A DNA stretch of 64,000 bases from contig NZ_JAKWBL010000004.1 of NCBI RefSeq assembly GCF_022513635.1, positions 372,001-436,000 on the forward strand. Reading direction: 5' to 3'. Origin of the DNA: Paraniabella ginsengisoli (GTDB lineage: Bacteria; Bacteroidota; Bacteroidia; Chitinophagales; Chitinophagaceae). Positions 19,540-28,863 of this stretch are shown one piece after another (position 1 is the stretch's first letter; each line of letters begins with the position of its first letter). The notes under the pieces were generated by a model that saw only the letters and a list, made by a program, of their open reading frames with translations, did no database searches and had not been told where the DNA came from. A program made the position numbers and the translations under genes.

Positions 19540-20791
19540 TCAACCCTTACTAAATACCAGCGAACTACAATTACCGCCAAACCCAAAAGAATTGGACATA
19601 ACATGTTTTATTTCCCACTGTTGCAATTCAGTAACCGGTGTGAAGGGCAATTCTTTCATTGGTGTTTCAAAACGAAGATTAGGAAATATCAGTCCCTTTT
19701 GAATGGCAAGATATGAGAACACCGCTTCTATTCCACCGCTGGCGCCCAAAGTATGGCCGGTAAAGGATTTGGTAGAGCTCATCGCCGGATAATTGTTCTC
19801 AAATAAAGTTTTAATAGCCGTTCCTTCCGCGATGTCATTATTGCTGGTACCAGTACCATGTAAGTTAATATAATCAATATCTGCAGGCTGCAAGCCACTT
19901 TTAGCCAACGCGCCTTTCATTGCCAACAACGAACCCGTTCCATCGGGTGAAGATGCTGTTTGGTGATACGCATCATTAGCATTGCTCCAACCATTAATAA
20001 TGACCGCTGGTTGTTTATTCAATGTGGCCGCTACTTTTTCCGAAACCAATACAATATAACCAGCTCCTTCGCCTAAATTCAAACCACGTCGGTTTTCATC
20101 AAACGGTTGACAATACTGGCTATCCAAAATCATTAAAGTATTAAAGCCATTTAATGTAAATTTTGCCAGCGCATCAGTGCCGCCAGCTATTACAACATCC
20201 AATTTGTTTTGACGGATCAATCGCGCTCCTAAAAAATACTATTGGCAGAAGAAGAACAAGCCGTACTGACCGTGGTTACAAAATCTTTTATACCCAAAGC
20301 ATCAGCCGTAACCTCTGTTACAGCTCCGCATTCGTGATGCACCACTTCATGCAAATGCCCGCTGGTATTATCTTTCAGGAAGTCTTCAAAAAAATTTTCT
20401 GTTTTATCCATGCCGCCAACTGAGTTAGCAGAGATAAACCCGGTGCGCCATTTTGTTATATCTAAATCCGAGTTTTGTATCGCTTCTTTTGCTGCAACGG
20501 TACTTAATAATGCGGTACGACTAATAGTTGATTTTAGGTTGGTTCTTTCCGCAAGCTGCTTATTAGTAAGCTTTACTTCGGCAACCGGAAGCTCCTCTTT
20601 GTGTAGAGAATCCAGTCGCTTCATCGCTTCCATTCCGGCTTTTCCAGACATAAGTGCAGCAAGATTCTCTTCCAGATTATTTCCAATGGATGAGATAATG
20701 CCAGCACCAGCTATGTAAACGGCCTCACCCCGACCCCTCTCCGGAGGGAGAGGGGAGAAGAACGCTCTAACTTTAACGGGTCGTTATCCAT
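19540..20791 (-). CDS. Beta-ketoacyl-ACP synthase (pigment cluster KAS 2), frameshifted and carrying an inserted repeat
   Basis: Condensing enzyme. VSTACSSSANSIF (active Cys), NLHGTGTSNNDIA and SFTGHTLGASGGIE give the full triad, and SNSFGFGGNCSSLVF ends the protein normally. A missing T near 20226 splits it; corrected it reads SIFLGARLIRQNKLD. The 5' end is unusual: between the ATG at 20791 and the family start VYIAGAGIISSIGNN lies a GC-rich palindromic repeat encoding SPLPPERGRGEA, and one further base is missing there. ACP 2 lies 24 bases upstream. Confidence 0.87.
20721..20757. repeat. GC-rich palindromic element inside the KAS 2 coding region
   Basis: ggcctcaccccgacccctct then ccggagggagaggggag. 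The half cccctctccctccgg pairs with ccggagggagagggg. The same kind of sequence lies inside gcvT at 38691-38720. Elements of this type are usually intergenic. Confidence 0.65.
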
Positions 20792-20815
20792 ATTAATAAC
20801 AAATACTTTCTAAAA

Positions 20816-21088
20816 TTAATTAGCAGCTCCAGTTTGTTGTTCCAAAATATAATCAGCCATTGTTGCTACAGAGCGAAATATCGTTTGTCCTTCTTCAGCG
20901 TTCTTTAGCTTAATGTTATATTCCTGTTGCAGCAATACAATCAACTCTAAAGCATCAATCGAGTCCAGTCCCAAGCCTTCCACAAAAAGGGGGTCATCGT
21001 CCCTAATGTCTTCCGGCGTCTTCCCCGCCAGATTCAATTGTTTAATAATTTGCTGTTTTAACTGATATATTAATTCTTTCTTATCCAT
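20816..21088 (-). CDS. Acyl carrier protein (pigment cluster, copy 2)
   Basis: A 90-residue carrier with LFVEGLGLDSIDALELIVLL; the Ser of DSI takes the phosphopantetheine. It is closely similar to the ACP at 7078 (same GLGLDSID core, DDDPLF and DDEPLF before it). It lies directly before KAS 2, mirroring the ACP-KAS order of the first module. Confidence 0.93.
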   Translation of the reverse strand: MDKKELIYQLKQQIIKQLNLAGKTPEDIRDDDPLFVEGLGLDSIDALELIVLLQQEYNIKLKNAEEGQTIFRSVATMADYILEQQTGAAN

Positions 21089-21144
21089 TCAAAAAAATCT
21101 TTTAATTATTATTTATTTACCAGGCAATAAATATATTCGGACGG

Positions 21145-21192
21145 TTTTGCGTCGCACTCTTCATCGTTCCGATTATATTTCATCATTTTGCT
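21145..21192 (+). repeat. Interspersed repeat, copy 3
   Basis: ttgcgtcgcactcttcatcg followed by ttccgattatatttcatc. The second half is almost identical to copy 1 and copy 5. Its right edge overlaps the stop of the ketosynthase-like gene. Confidence 0.65.
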
Positions 21193-21790
21193 ACGCCGTC
21201 TAAACTCGCCGCGGTAAAGTTAACGCCATTCTCTTTTCCTTTTTCTATTAAAAAAGCCGTGCGTTGTATTGCTCATCTTTCACATCAACCCAGCCACAAA
21301 TGCAGCATTTTATGTTTTGATTTTGCATTAGATTATTTACATAAAAGTAAATCCATTGCGCATCAAATTTCTCGCTGATAAAAAATGCGTTCTCTCCTTT
21401 AAATCCATACCGGATGCTGATTTCACCAATTACAATATTGGGAAGCGTGTATACAAATAGTGATGGGCTGGGGAAGGTTTTCGAAGATTCATAATAGTTG
21501 ATATCAGCTTCAATACTTCCACTGTTATTTGATAAAACAATACCCACTTCTTCGGGGAGATATTCCTCCTTTTTAAAATGCCTCAACAATACATGAGCAG
21601 CGGCAGTGCCCAGCTTGCACAATGCATCCATTTTAAAAAACTTAGGATAGTCGATGTTCAGGCGGTCGTAAAGAAACTGAAAAAAATCTTCGGTATGCTC
21701 TTCGGCTTCCAATAGAACTTTATCATTGTGAACTACTGTTCTATTAAGAACGCTGACGCTTTCTGTTATATATAATTCGGTATGCTGCAC
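21183..21790 (-). CDS. Truncated ketosynthase-like protein of the pigment cluster, frameshifted
   Basis: About 200 residues resembling only the N-terminal half of a ketosynthase: LLRHFKKEEYLPEEVGIVLSN (split at FKKE) and TLPNIVIGEISIRYGFKGEN match the region before the active site, but the Cys position reads AFFISEKFDA. It is therefore unlikely to condense. The start is a GTG at 21790 that overlaps the stop of the flavoprotein gene by one base, so it is translationally coupled. Restoring one T near 21252 gives NARLFLIEKGKENGVNF and an end at 21183. Confidence 0.7.
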
Positions 21791-23067
21791 TACGCCTTTT
21801 CCGGATCTTTAAAGCCGTTATTAATGTATTGTATACTATCTCTTAGGTGAATAGTTTTTGCCAGTTTTTTTAATGCCGTATCATGATTTTTTACATAATC
21901 ATTATCGGTATCCCACACATATCCGGCCAGAACAGAGCATATTTTTCTTTTGATTTCCAGGTCCTGATCATCGGCAAAGAAAATGGTGTCCAGCGTTCCT
22001 TCATACCAGGCCATTACGTAACTGCGGAATGTGTCTACGCCTTGCTGCATTATTTTCATATAATCATTATCCCAATCCACATCGGCTCCTTTCAATTTTT
22101 TCACTACCAGCTTACCGGCCATCTGGCTCGACACGGTAGCCAATGTAACGCCGGAAGAGAATACAGGGTCTAAAAATTCCGTAACATTTCCTGTTAATAC
22201 AAAGCCATCTCCATAAAACTTGTCGGTTGTAGCCGACCAGGATTGGAGCACACGAGGCTCAAAAACATATTCGGCATCTCTCATGCGTTCCGCGATATAT
22301 GGTTGAGAAGCAATAAGCGCACGCATAATTTCTTCCTGCGAGCCTGTAAACTGATCAAAAAAACCAGGATCTGCAACAAACCCTACAGAAGTAACTCCCG
22401 TTGAAAAAGGGATTACCCAAATCCAAACAGCTTTATCATGTACAATTATGGTAATGCGATCAGGTTCGTCATCCATCGAGCGCTTAGTATCTACAATATG
22501 TGTAAACACAGCTTTGCGCGGTGGAAGGTTTGATGGACGATCCATTCCAAATAGCTTAGGAATAACACGACCATAGCCACTACCATCGATAATAAAGCGG
22601 GCAAAAATCTCTCTCTTATTTCCGTCTTTATCTTCTACCGTCGTGGTAGATGTTCCGTCGGGATGAAAAACAATTCCTGTTACACCCGTTTCGTATTCTA
22701 CTGGCACGCCCTGACTTTCTACAGTTTTTGCTAATGTATGATCGAAATCAGCACGAGGAACCTGCCAGGTCCAGCCCCAGCCATCAGTAAACTGATCATT
22801 GAAAAAATAGTTACATATTTTTCCATTCTTTTCAAACTTAGCTCCGTTTTTTTGCTGGTAGTTGCGTGCTTTTACTGCATCTAAAAACTTCGCCTCCTCC
22901 AACGCCTCCATGCAACGCGGCAGCAAGCTTTCTCCAATTGAAAAGCGAGGGAACAGTTGCTTTTCTACAATTTTCACTTTATAACCAGCTTGGTTTACAA
23001 TGGACGCGGCTACCGTTCCAGCAGGTCCTGCTCCAATTACAAGTACGTCTGTTTTTTCGGGTTGCAT
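21790..23067 (-). CDS. FAD-dependent halogenase-like flavoprotein (pigment cluster)
   Basis: A 425-residue flavoprotein. DVLVIGAGPAGTVAA (~7-21) binds the ADP of FAD, FPRFSIGESLLPRCME is the halogenase/geranylgeranyl-reductase-like signature, and WIWVIPF (~215) is the WxWxIP motif of flavin-dependent halogenases. FLDPVFSSGV closes the FAD site. Chlorine is a known ornament of some flexirubins, which fits, but a hydroxylase or reductase role is possible. It is intact and starts the unit with the ketosynthase fragment. Confidence 0.83.
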   Translation of the reverse strand: MQPEKTDVLVIGAGPAGTVAASIVNQAGYKVKIVEKQLFPRFSIGESLLPRCMEALEEAKFLDAVKARNYQQKNGAKFEKNGKICNYFFNDQFTDGWGWTWQVPRADFDHTLAKTVESQGVPVEYETGVTGIVFHPDGTSTTTVEDKDGNKREIFARFIIDGSGYGRVIPKLFGMDRPSNLPPRKAVFTHIVDTKRSMDDEPDRITIIVHDKAVWIWVIPFSTGVTSVGFVADPGFFDQFTGSQEEIMRALIASQPYIAERMRDAEYVFEPRVLQSWSATTDKFYGDGFVLTGNVTEFLDPVFSSGVTLATVSSQMAGKLVVKKLKGADVDWDNDYMKIMQQGVDTFRSYVMAWYEGTLDTIFFADDQDLEIKRKICSVLAGYVWDTDNDYVKNHDTALKKLAKTIHLRDSIQYINNGFKDPEKA

Positions 23068-23196
23068 TTCTCTAAACCTTGATTTATTTGATTAATATGA
23101 TTTTGCGGAACTTTTGCATAATGAGATTAACAAGTTCTAGATTTTTTTGCTTTTTAACTTGTTGCATTTGCCTGTTCACTATTCGTTATTCACCAT

Positions 23197-24275
23197 TCAT
23201 AACTTTCTTTTCCTACACTTTAATAAAGTATGGCTCAAACCAATTCCGTCAATTTGCTCCGCAATATCAAAGCCGGCTTTGTCGATGCATTTTTTGAATA
23301 CACGACTGTCATACATTTGGCTGTTTCCGTTTGCAATTGCAGTAAAATAAATCGACAATTGTTGAATACAGAAAGCCGACGTTTCAAAACGTTGGGTGTC
23401 CCAAAAGGCTTCCAATATCAACACAATTCCGTCATCATCGATAGAGCCCGCACATCTTTTAAGTATAGATACAATCTCATCTTCAGAAAAACAATCTAAA
23501 AACTGGCTCATCCAAATCGCGTCAAATCCCTTAGGGAAAGGTACAGTTTCATCCAGAATATTACATGGATAAAATGATACTTTATCGCTAAGGCCCAATT
23601 CGGCAATACGTTGTTTGGCCATTTCCGCCTGGCCGGGTAGGTCCATAATTGTTACATGGATATTTTCACCGTGCGTAGCAGAGGCAGAAGCCCATTTACC
23701 GGTATTACCCCCAATATCAAGTAAACTTTTAATATTCTCGGCATAAACCTGCTTTATAACTTCTGGAAAAGCAATATCAGAAAAAAGTGATCGTACTCAA
23801 ACCAGCTTTTTTGAATATTTGAAGGCAATTGAGAAAGGCCTTCATAAACCGTATTCCAGTTTCCTAACTCACGTAAGCCCGCAGGCTTGCCTGTTTCGAT
23901 GGCTTCATCCAAATGAAAAATACCTTTATAACAAACATCGTGAACAAAATTCATGTTTACTTTCGTAAGCGGATCGTGCAAAATGAAATATCCGGTTTTA
24001 GTAATAGCAAATTTTTCATCATCTGTATATTTTACCAGATGCAAACCTAATCCCGCTTCTAACAAAACACGTACACCGTATTCACTTAGTTTTACTTTTT
24101 CACAAATTTCCTGCAGCTCAATACCTGCCGACTTTGCCTCTTCAATAACTTCAAGTATACCTTTGTCTCTCAGCACTTTTGCCACCTGAAAAAGAATAGG
24201 GCCATGGGCTATAATCTGAGCCATGTGCTTGGCCTCAATAGCGGTTTTTTGTTCCTGTTTGTAAAAGTCGATCAT
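23197..24275 (-). CDS. SAM-dependent O-methyltransferase (pigment cluster), frameshifted
   Basis: Class I methyltransferase with an N-terminal winged dimerisation domain (EICEKVKLSEYGVRVLLEAG) and a C-terminal SAM domain. The frame breaks near 23792, where T6 should be T7. The corrected sequence, FFSDIAFPEVIKQVYAEN then LLDIGGNTGKWASASATHG, contains SAM motif I. MDLPGQAEMAKQRI and DAIWMSQFLDCF follow. It would methylate an aryl hydroxyl of the pigment head group. Confidence 0.87.
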
Positions 24276-24308
24276 GGGAAGTATATATATTTTTAATTTT
24301 TTCTTTTT

Positions 24309-24851
24309 TTAAATCCGATTGGGGGTCCTGTTTTTCCAGCCTTCTTCTTTTTGTCTTTTATCCGCCTGCTCATCTAACATATTTTCGATTGCCTCATAAA
24401 TTTGTCCAAGCTGCGCATCGTGTATATCTATGCGCTGGTGCAGTTCCGATCTCACTTCTTCCAATTTTTGCATCACGCCTTTTTGGTCTATAACCATTTG
24501 TTTTAATGCGATAAAAGCCCGAACAATACTAATATTCATATCAATTGCCTTGTCCGATTTAAGCACCGCTGCCAGCATGGCTACGCCGTGTTCTGTAAAA
24601 GCAAACGGCATATATTTAACATGTTGGCCTCTTCCCGATTTGTTTATGGTCGCAATTTGCGTCCTTAAAGAATCATATTCTGCCTTTGTAAGCTCAAACA
24701 TAAAATCTTCCGGAAAACGTCCAATATTTGCTTTTACTGCACGTTTTAAATATTTGGTTTCCGTTTCATACAATGCTGCCAAATCAAAATCCAACATTAC
24801 GCGGAATCCGCGAAGTTCATAAATCTTGTTTTGTATCACCGTTACATTCAT
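24309..24851 (-). CDS. ORF6N-domain DNA-binding protein
   Basis: A 180-residue protein. The ORF6N domain fills residues ~5-90: VIQNKIYELRGFRVMLDFDL, AALYETETKYLKRAVKAN, RFPEDFMFELT and PFAFTEHGVAMLAAVL. The C-terminal third is a predicted coiled coil. Such proteins come from phages and mobile elements but are common on Bacteroidota chromosomes. It sits inside the pigment cluster between the methyltransferase and KAS 3, without integrase or repeats marking an insertion. A run of hairpins lies directly upstream, and one of them shares 15 bases with this coding region. Confidence 0.87.
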   Translation of the reverse strand: MNVTVIQNKIYELRGFRVMLDFDLAALYETETKYLKRAVKANIGRFPEDFMFELTKAEYDSLRTQIATINKSGRGQHVKYMPFAFTEHGVAMLAAVLKSDKAIDMNISIVRAFIALKQMVIDQKGVMQKLEEVRSELHQRIDIHDAQLGQIYEAIENMLDEQADKRQKEEGWKNRTPNRI

Positions 24852-24888
24852 CTTAAACAGAAATTAGTGGTTTTTCATAATTATCGCT

Positions 24889-25010
24889 CTTGAGGACGCA
24901 AATTGCGTCCTCAAGAAAAGTTGATGCTCAATATCAGATTCATTTCTTTAAGGTGCAGTTTTAGCACCTTAAAGAAAATGAATTTTTGAGGTGCTAAAAT
25001 TGCACCTCAA
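24889..25010. repeat. Array of three hairpins upstream of the ORF6N gene
   Basis: Hairpin 1 (24889-24915) has perfect 13-bp arms, cttgaggacgcaa and its complement. Hairpin 2 (24937-24982) has arms ttctttaaggtgc/gcaccttaaagaa, extended outward imperfectly to attcat. Hairpin 3 (24986-25010) has 9-bp arms ttgaggtgc/gcacctcaa and contains the stop codon of KAS 3. Stems 2 and 3 share aggtgc. The fifteen bases cgcaatttgcgtcct of hairpin 1 recur inside the ORF6N gene at 24651-24665. Confidence 0.8.
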
Positions 25011-26151
25011 GTTTATGAACTTTTTCAAAAACTACTGCTGCATTACAACCACCAAAACCTGATGCCGTTTTAAGACAACAATTAAGGTGAGTGTGCTGCA
25101 AGGTACTGCAAACGTTCATTATTTCCGCAGTTCCAGGTGTTTCAAAACCCTTTGTAGGGATGATGATATTTTGTTGTAAAGAATGCATGCTGATAACGCT
25201 TTCTACTAACCCTGCAGCGCCAAGAGTGTGCCCATAATAGCCCTTCAAACTATTAACAGGAACTGATTGCAGGCCTGCGAGACGGATTGCCTTGCTTTCC
25301 ATATCATCATTATAAAGTGTGGCTGTTCCGTGAAGCGATATAAAGTCTATTTGTTCTTTAGAAATACCAGCTTCCTCTATTGCTTGTTTTACGGCAATAA
25401 ATAATTCATGCCCTGTTCTCGAAGGACCAGAAATATGATTGGCATCGTTACTAACCGCGCCGCCGGTCAATTGTATAACATCATTTCCAACCGGCTTATT
25501 CACAGAAAGTATTATGGTTGAAGCCGCTTCACCCAAATTAATTCCTTTTCTGTTTACATCAAATGGTTTGCAGAGTTCATCGGCAACGGCTTGAAAAGAT
25601 TGAAATCCGGAAAGTATAAATCTTGTTATAATATCTGCGCCTGCAACAACAATGTGATCAAATAATCCGGCCTGTAACATTCTTTTTGCTGTTATTAAAG
25701 CTACTAACCCAGAAATACAGGCGTGTGAGATGATAACGGGTTGTGATTGAAACCCAAAATGTGCCGCTATTTTTTTTGCAGATGAAGAAAGGCCGATTTC
25801 TTGTTTTAGTGTATCTGAAACCTCATTATCCTCAAGCAAACTGATGTTTCCTTTGGTTGAAGAAATGATCAGTCCGGTTTTAGAATTTGCAGGGTTAATA
25901 TTTGCCTGATTCAGCGCATCTTTTATAGAAATCGCCAGTAAGCTTTCAAACTTTGTGAAGGATGGAATAGTGTGTTGCTCCCAAAAAGTTTCCGGGAAAA
26001 GAGACCCATAAAACGCTTGGGGACTTCGGTTGCCCGGAGCATGTTGCTGCACATTGCTTGCGCCTTTTAACAGCTGAGAAAAGTTTTCGGCAGAAGTAAA
26101 ACCTAATGCAGATACAATATTATCCGCCACTACAAAAACGGGATGGCTCAT
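24994..26151 (-). CDS. Beta-ketoacyl-ACP synthase (pigment cluster KAS 3)
   Basis: A 385-residue ketosynthase, intact. VIISHACISGLVALITA has the Cys in a less usual setting than the ACSSS of KAS 1 and 2. SLHGTATLYNDD and GYYGHTLGAAGLVES hold the two His, and TASGFGGCNAAVVF ends the fold. The start at 26151 has a strong ribosome site, aaggagg about 7 bases before ATG. Its last codons (HKLEVQF) lie in hairpin 3 of the ORF6N upstream array. Confidence 0.9.
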   Translation of the reverse strand: MSHPVFVVADNIVSALGFTSAENFSQLLKGASNVQQHAPGNRSPQAFYGSLFPETFWEQHTIPSFTKFESLLAISIKDALNQANINPANSKTGLIISSTKGNISLLEDNEVSDTLKQEIGLSSSAKKIAAHFGFQSQPVIISHACISGLVALITAKRMLQAGLFDHIVVAGADIITRFILSGFQSFQAVADELCKPFDVNRKGINLGEAASTIILSVNKPVGNDVIQLTGGAVSNDANHISGPSRTGHELFIAVKQAIEEAGISKEQIDFISLHGTATLYNDDMESKAIRLAGLQSVPVNSLKGYYGHTLGAAGLVESVISMHSLQQNIIIPTKGFETPGTAEIMNVCSTLQHTHLNCCLKTASGFGGCNAAVVFEKVHKLEVQF

Positions 26152-26204
26152 ACAATTCCCTCCTTAATTTTTATAAAAGCAGATGCGCCAACGACTGCGT
26201 TGAT

Positions 26205-26280
26205 TTTCTGCTGACATATGCACAGGTGCACAAGCGAGCGTGGCAAGGAAGATGATAGTAGTACTGCTGCCGGGTTCATA
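26205..26280 (-). repeat. Interspersed repeat, copy 4
   Basis: On the minus strand: acccggcagcagtactacta, tcatcttccttgccacgctcg, cttgtgcacc. It nearly matches copy 1 over 40 bases. It lies between the thioesterase and KAS 3. Confidence 0.7.
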
Positions 26281-26286
26281 AAAATT

Positions 26287-26708
26287 TTATGATAACCCTT
26301 GCTGCTTTTTCCAATCGAGAAAAAAGCAGGGTTGTTTAACAATAAGGTTTGCGAGTCTTTATCTAAAAAAACCTGGGTAGTAGTTCCGGTAGCTACGAGG
26401 TTTCCATCGGATTTGTTATATAACTTGAAATGAAAAATAATTTTTGCTGCTTCGCAGGGATGATATGTCGATTCAACCACCACGGTGTCTCCAAACTTCA
26501 AGGATTTTTTATAATTACACTCTGCGTGCACAATAGGAACAACAACGTTCTCTTTAAAAAAATCGAGGTAGCCTATGCCGTACTGTTTTCCAAAGGCTTC
26601 CCTTCCATCCTCAAAATAACGGATATAATGCCCATGCCAGACAATGCCCAACGGGTCCGCTTCGTTAAAGCGGATCAAAACCTCAATTGTATGGCTTAGA
26701 GTTTTCAT
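26287..26708 (-). CDS. YbgC-like 4-hydroxybenzoyl-CoA-type thioesterase (pigment cluster), frameshifted at the end
   Basis: Hotdog acyl-thioesterase. RFNEADPLGIVWHGHYIRYF has the Asp-x-x-x-x-x-x-His signature of the YbgC branch, and ECNYKKSLKFGD follows. The raw frame runs to 26148 through the repeat element. Adding one T near 26320 gives FFSIWKKQQGLS and a TAA at 26287, a normal family length. It would release or transfer the finished acyl chain. Confidence 0.86.
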
Positions 26709-26768
26709 TCTTTTTTCTTAGTTGTTGTGGCGATTATTGGCCTTCCTTTTTTCCTGGGAAATCATATC

Positions 26769-27399
26769 CTATTGATTTGATTTCCACTCTTTGTATTTCG
26801 AATTAGCTACTTTATCTATTATCTTTTTAAATCCGGTAGCCCAATAATTCCTAAAGCTAAAGCCCATTCCTACTTCACCTTCTAAACGCTCTGTTAATAA
26901 AATTTTTTTTTTTTATATCAAATAAGGTTACCCAAAGAGATACTGCTTTTTTGTACTTACTCATGCCATCTACCACAAACAAAAGGCCGGTTCCGGATCT
27001 ATTACCACCATCAAATGCCTTGACCAATGCCGTTACATCTTTTTCTGAAAGACGATTAAAATCTTCTGTGCTGGATGATATAAGCTCGTCAGGGTCAATT
27101 TTTGCATTGCGTTTATCAACAAAACTTAAATCACTTTGTAATTCAGATCTTCTAAAAGCGCCTGCTATATCATACTTTTTGGGCTCATTTAGCATTAAAG
27201 CATTGATGCCTGCAAACTGCCGGTCTACAATATCCTGAGGATTTGCGTTAGGATCCCCTATCAATTTTGCTTTAGTAAAATCAATACCATAATAAAAAAT
27301 AGAAGCTTTTGTATCGTTTAAAACTTCCGACAGGGTTTGAGCTTTTAGGGCGACACTTAAAGCTAGCCCCATTAATAGGAGTGTTAGTCTGGATCGCAT
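26769..27399 (-). CDS. Secreted protein of unknown function in the pigment cluster, frameshifted
   Basis: The signal peptide (LTLLLMGLALSVALKA-QT) is followed by about 190 residues. The frame breaks in an A12 run at 26903-26914; the other frame continues ILLTERLEGEVGMGFSF, then RNYWATGFKKIIDKV, ending at a TAG at 26769. I do not recognise the family. Its position between dehydratase and thioesterase suggests a role in pigment transport or assembly in the envelope, which is inference only. Confidence 0.72.
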
Positions 27400-27417
27400 T
27401 TTTAACTTTTATAATTA

Positions 27418-27831
27418 TTAAGAAATAAAGATTTTCATTTCGCAGGATACAATGTATTCCTCATTTATAGAAATTGCGCCTTCAATAATGGTTGCATTGA
27501 ATATTTGGTTTTTAATAGTAACGGCTGTTGTAAGTAAATCGCCAGTTTTGGGAAGGTTGGTGATCTTTAAATTTTGAACAGCTCCAATAAACCCAACCGG
27601 TACCGGTTTTTGCTCCTGCTGGCAAATATAACCCATTCTTGCTGCTGCTGTTTGAGCAATATTCTCCACCAAAGCCGGTTCGCACAATTTGCCATCTTTC
27701 AAAAAAATATTATCGGCTCTTACAGTAAAAGTGGTGGTGGCCGCATTGTCGCTACAAGTTTCCAGCGTATCAATCATGACAAAGGGATCACGCTGCGGAA
27801 TGTATGACAGTATGTTTTTTGAAATACTCAA
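27418..27831 (-). CDS. Hotdog 3-hydroxyacyl-ACP dehydratase-like protein (pigment cluster)
   Basis: A 137-residue hotdog protein. IPQRDPFVMIDTLE and EPALVENIAQTAAARMGY match the dehydratases of aryl-polyene and flexirubin clusters (ApeP/FabZ-like), with the acidic residue of PALVENIAQ on the central helix. GFIGAVQNLKI is the following strand. It is the second dehydratase here, and intact. It starts an operon-like run with the secreted protein and thioesterase. Confidence 0.82.
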   Translation of the reverse strand: MSISKNILSYIPQRDPFVMIDTLETCSDNAATTTFTVRADNIFLKDGKLCEPALVENIAQTAAARMGYICQQEQKPVPVGFIGAVQNLKITNLPKTGDLLTTAVTIKNQIFNATIIEGAISINEEYIVSCEMKIFIS

Positions 27832-27887
27832 AGAGGTTTATTATGGCGTTAAAAGTAAGGAAACTTAAGGATTTTATTGAGTTCAGA

Positions 27888-28762
27888 TTATTTCCAGAAG
27901 TCGTAATAATTATACCACTGCGAAGGATAGGTTTTTATTTTATCCGTCATTGCTTCTGCAAAGTTTTGTAATACATATTCGGGTGTTGCGTTGCCTGTTT
28001 CTTTATATGTAACTCCATGTGTAGCAAAGAAATGATAATGAAAAAGAGATTCTTTCATAGCAAAAACAAATGAAACAGGTACAGACAGCTTTGTAGCAAG
28101 AGCAAAGGGCCCTTGAGGAAATTTTGCCTCCTTGCCTAAAAAGTCAATATCAATTGTTTTATTTCCCGGTAAGAACCTGTCTGCGTGCATACATACCAGC
28201 TCATTATTATTCAACGCTTCCATTATTTCATAAATATGAGATAGATTATCCCTTATTACTATAATATTCGCATTTCGCTGGCCCGTGGTATTTTCCAGAT
28301 ATTGTTTTAGTTGTTGATGTTCTCCATCAAACATTACAATATTTATTTTGGTATTGAGCCGCTTCAATAAATGTCCGGCAATCTCCCAGTTACCGATATG
28401 TGCACTCAATAAAAGTCCGCCTTTCCCTTTTTCACCATTTCATGAAGGTGTTGTTCCCCATCGAAATTAAAGGTGAATTTGTTTTTAATGCCAGACATCA
28501 TAACAATTCTGTCGATTATAGCCTGGCCAAACCAATAATAATTGCTATAGAGTTTTATTAAAGAATTGGGAAAAGAAAGCCGCAATCTTTTTCTGAAATA
28601 ATACCATACCGTCTGCGACGACTTCCAGCTGAACAAATAATACCAGGCGGCCACAAAAACAAGCAGAATATATGCAGGCATTACACCAAATGTTTTCAGT
28701 ATGGTGATAAAAATTCCATAGCCGCTTTTATTTCCCTTGGATTTACCTTCCCAGTCTGCCAT
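27888..28762 (-). CDS. LpxL/HtrB-family lysophospholipid acyltransferase (pigment cluster), frameshifted
   Basis: Membrane acyltransferase. An N-terminal membrane segment (FGVMPAYILLVFVAAWYYLF) precedes the catalytic part. A missing G near 28420 splits it; corrected it reads GKAGLLLSAHIGNWEIAGH, where HIGNWE is the H-x-x-x-x-E-type site of the family. In flexirubin-type clusters such an enzyme is thought to attach the polyene to a lipid carrier or membrane. It is the outermost gene of the cluster on this side. Confidence 0.87.
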
Positions 28763-28863
28763 TAATAATTGATTTGAACCTGTAAAGTTATGTCGAGCTT
28801 TAGATATTTAAGATTACCTATGCAAATAGCTCATTATTTTTGAAGTAATATTTAACTTTTATA

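Noticed and set aside
24309..24851. Integrated mobile element around the ORF6N gene
   Set aside because: No integrase, transposase, target duplication or attachment repeats are seen; the hairpins alone do not define element ends.
26148..26286. C-terminal extension of the thioesterase through repeat copy 4
   Set aside because: The extension is produced by a single missing T; the corrected frame stops at 26287 as in the family.
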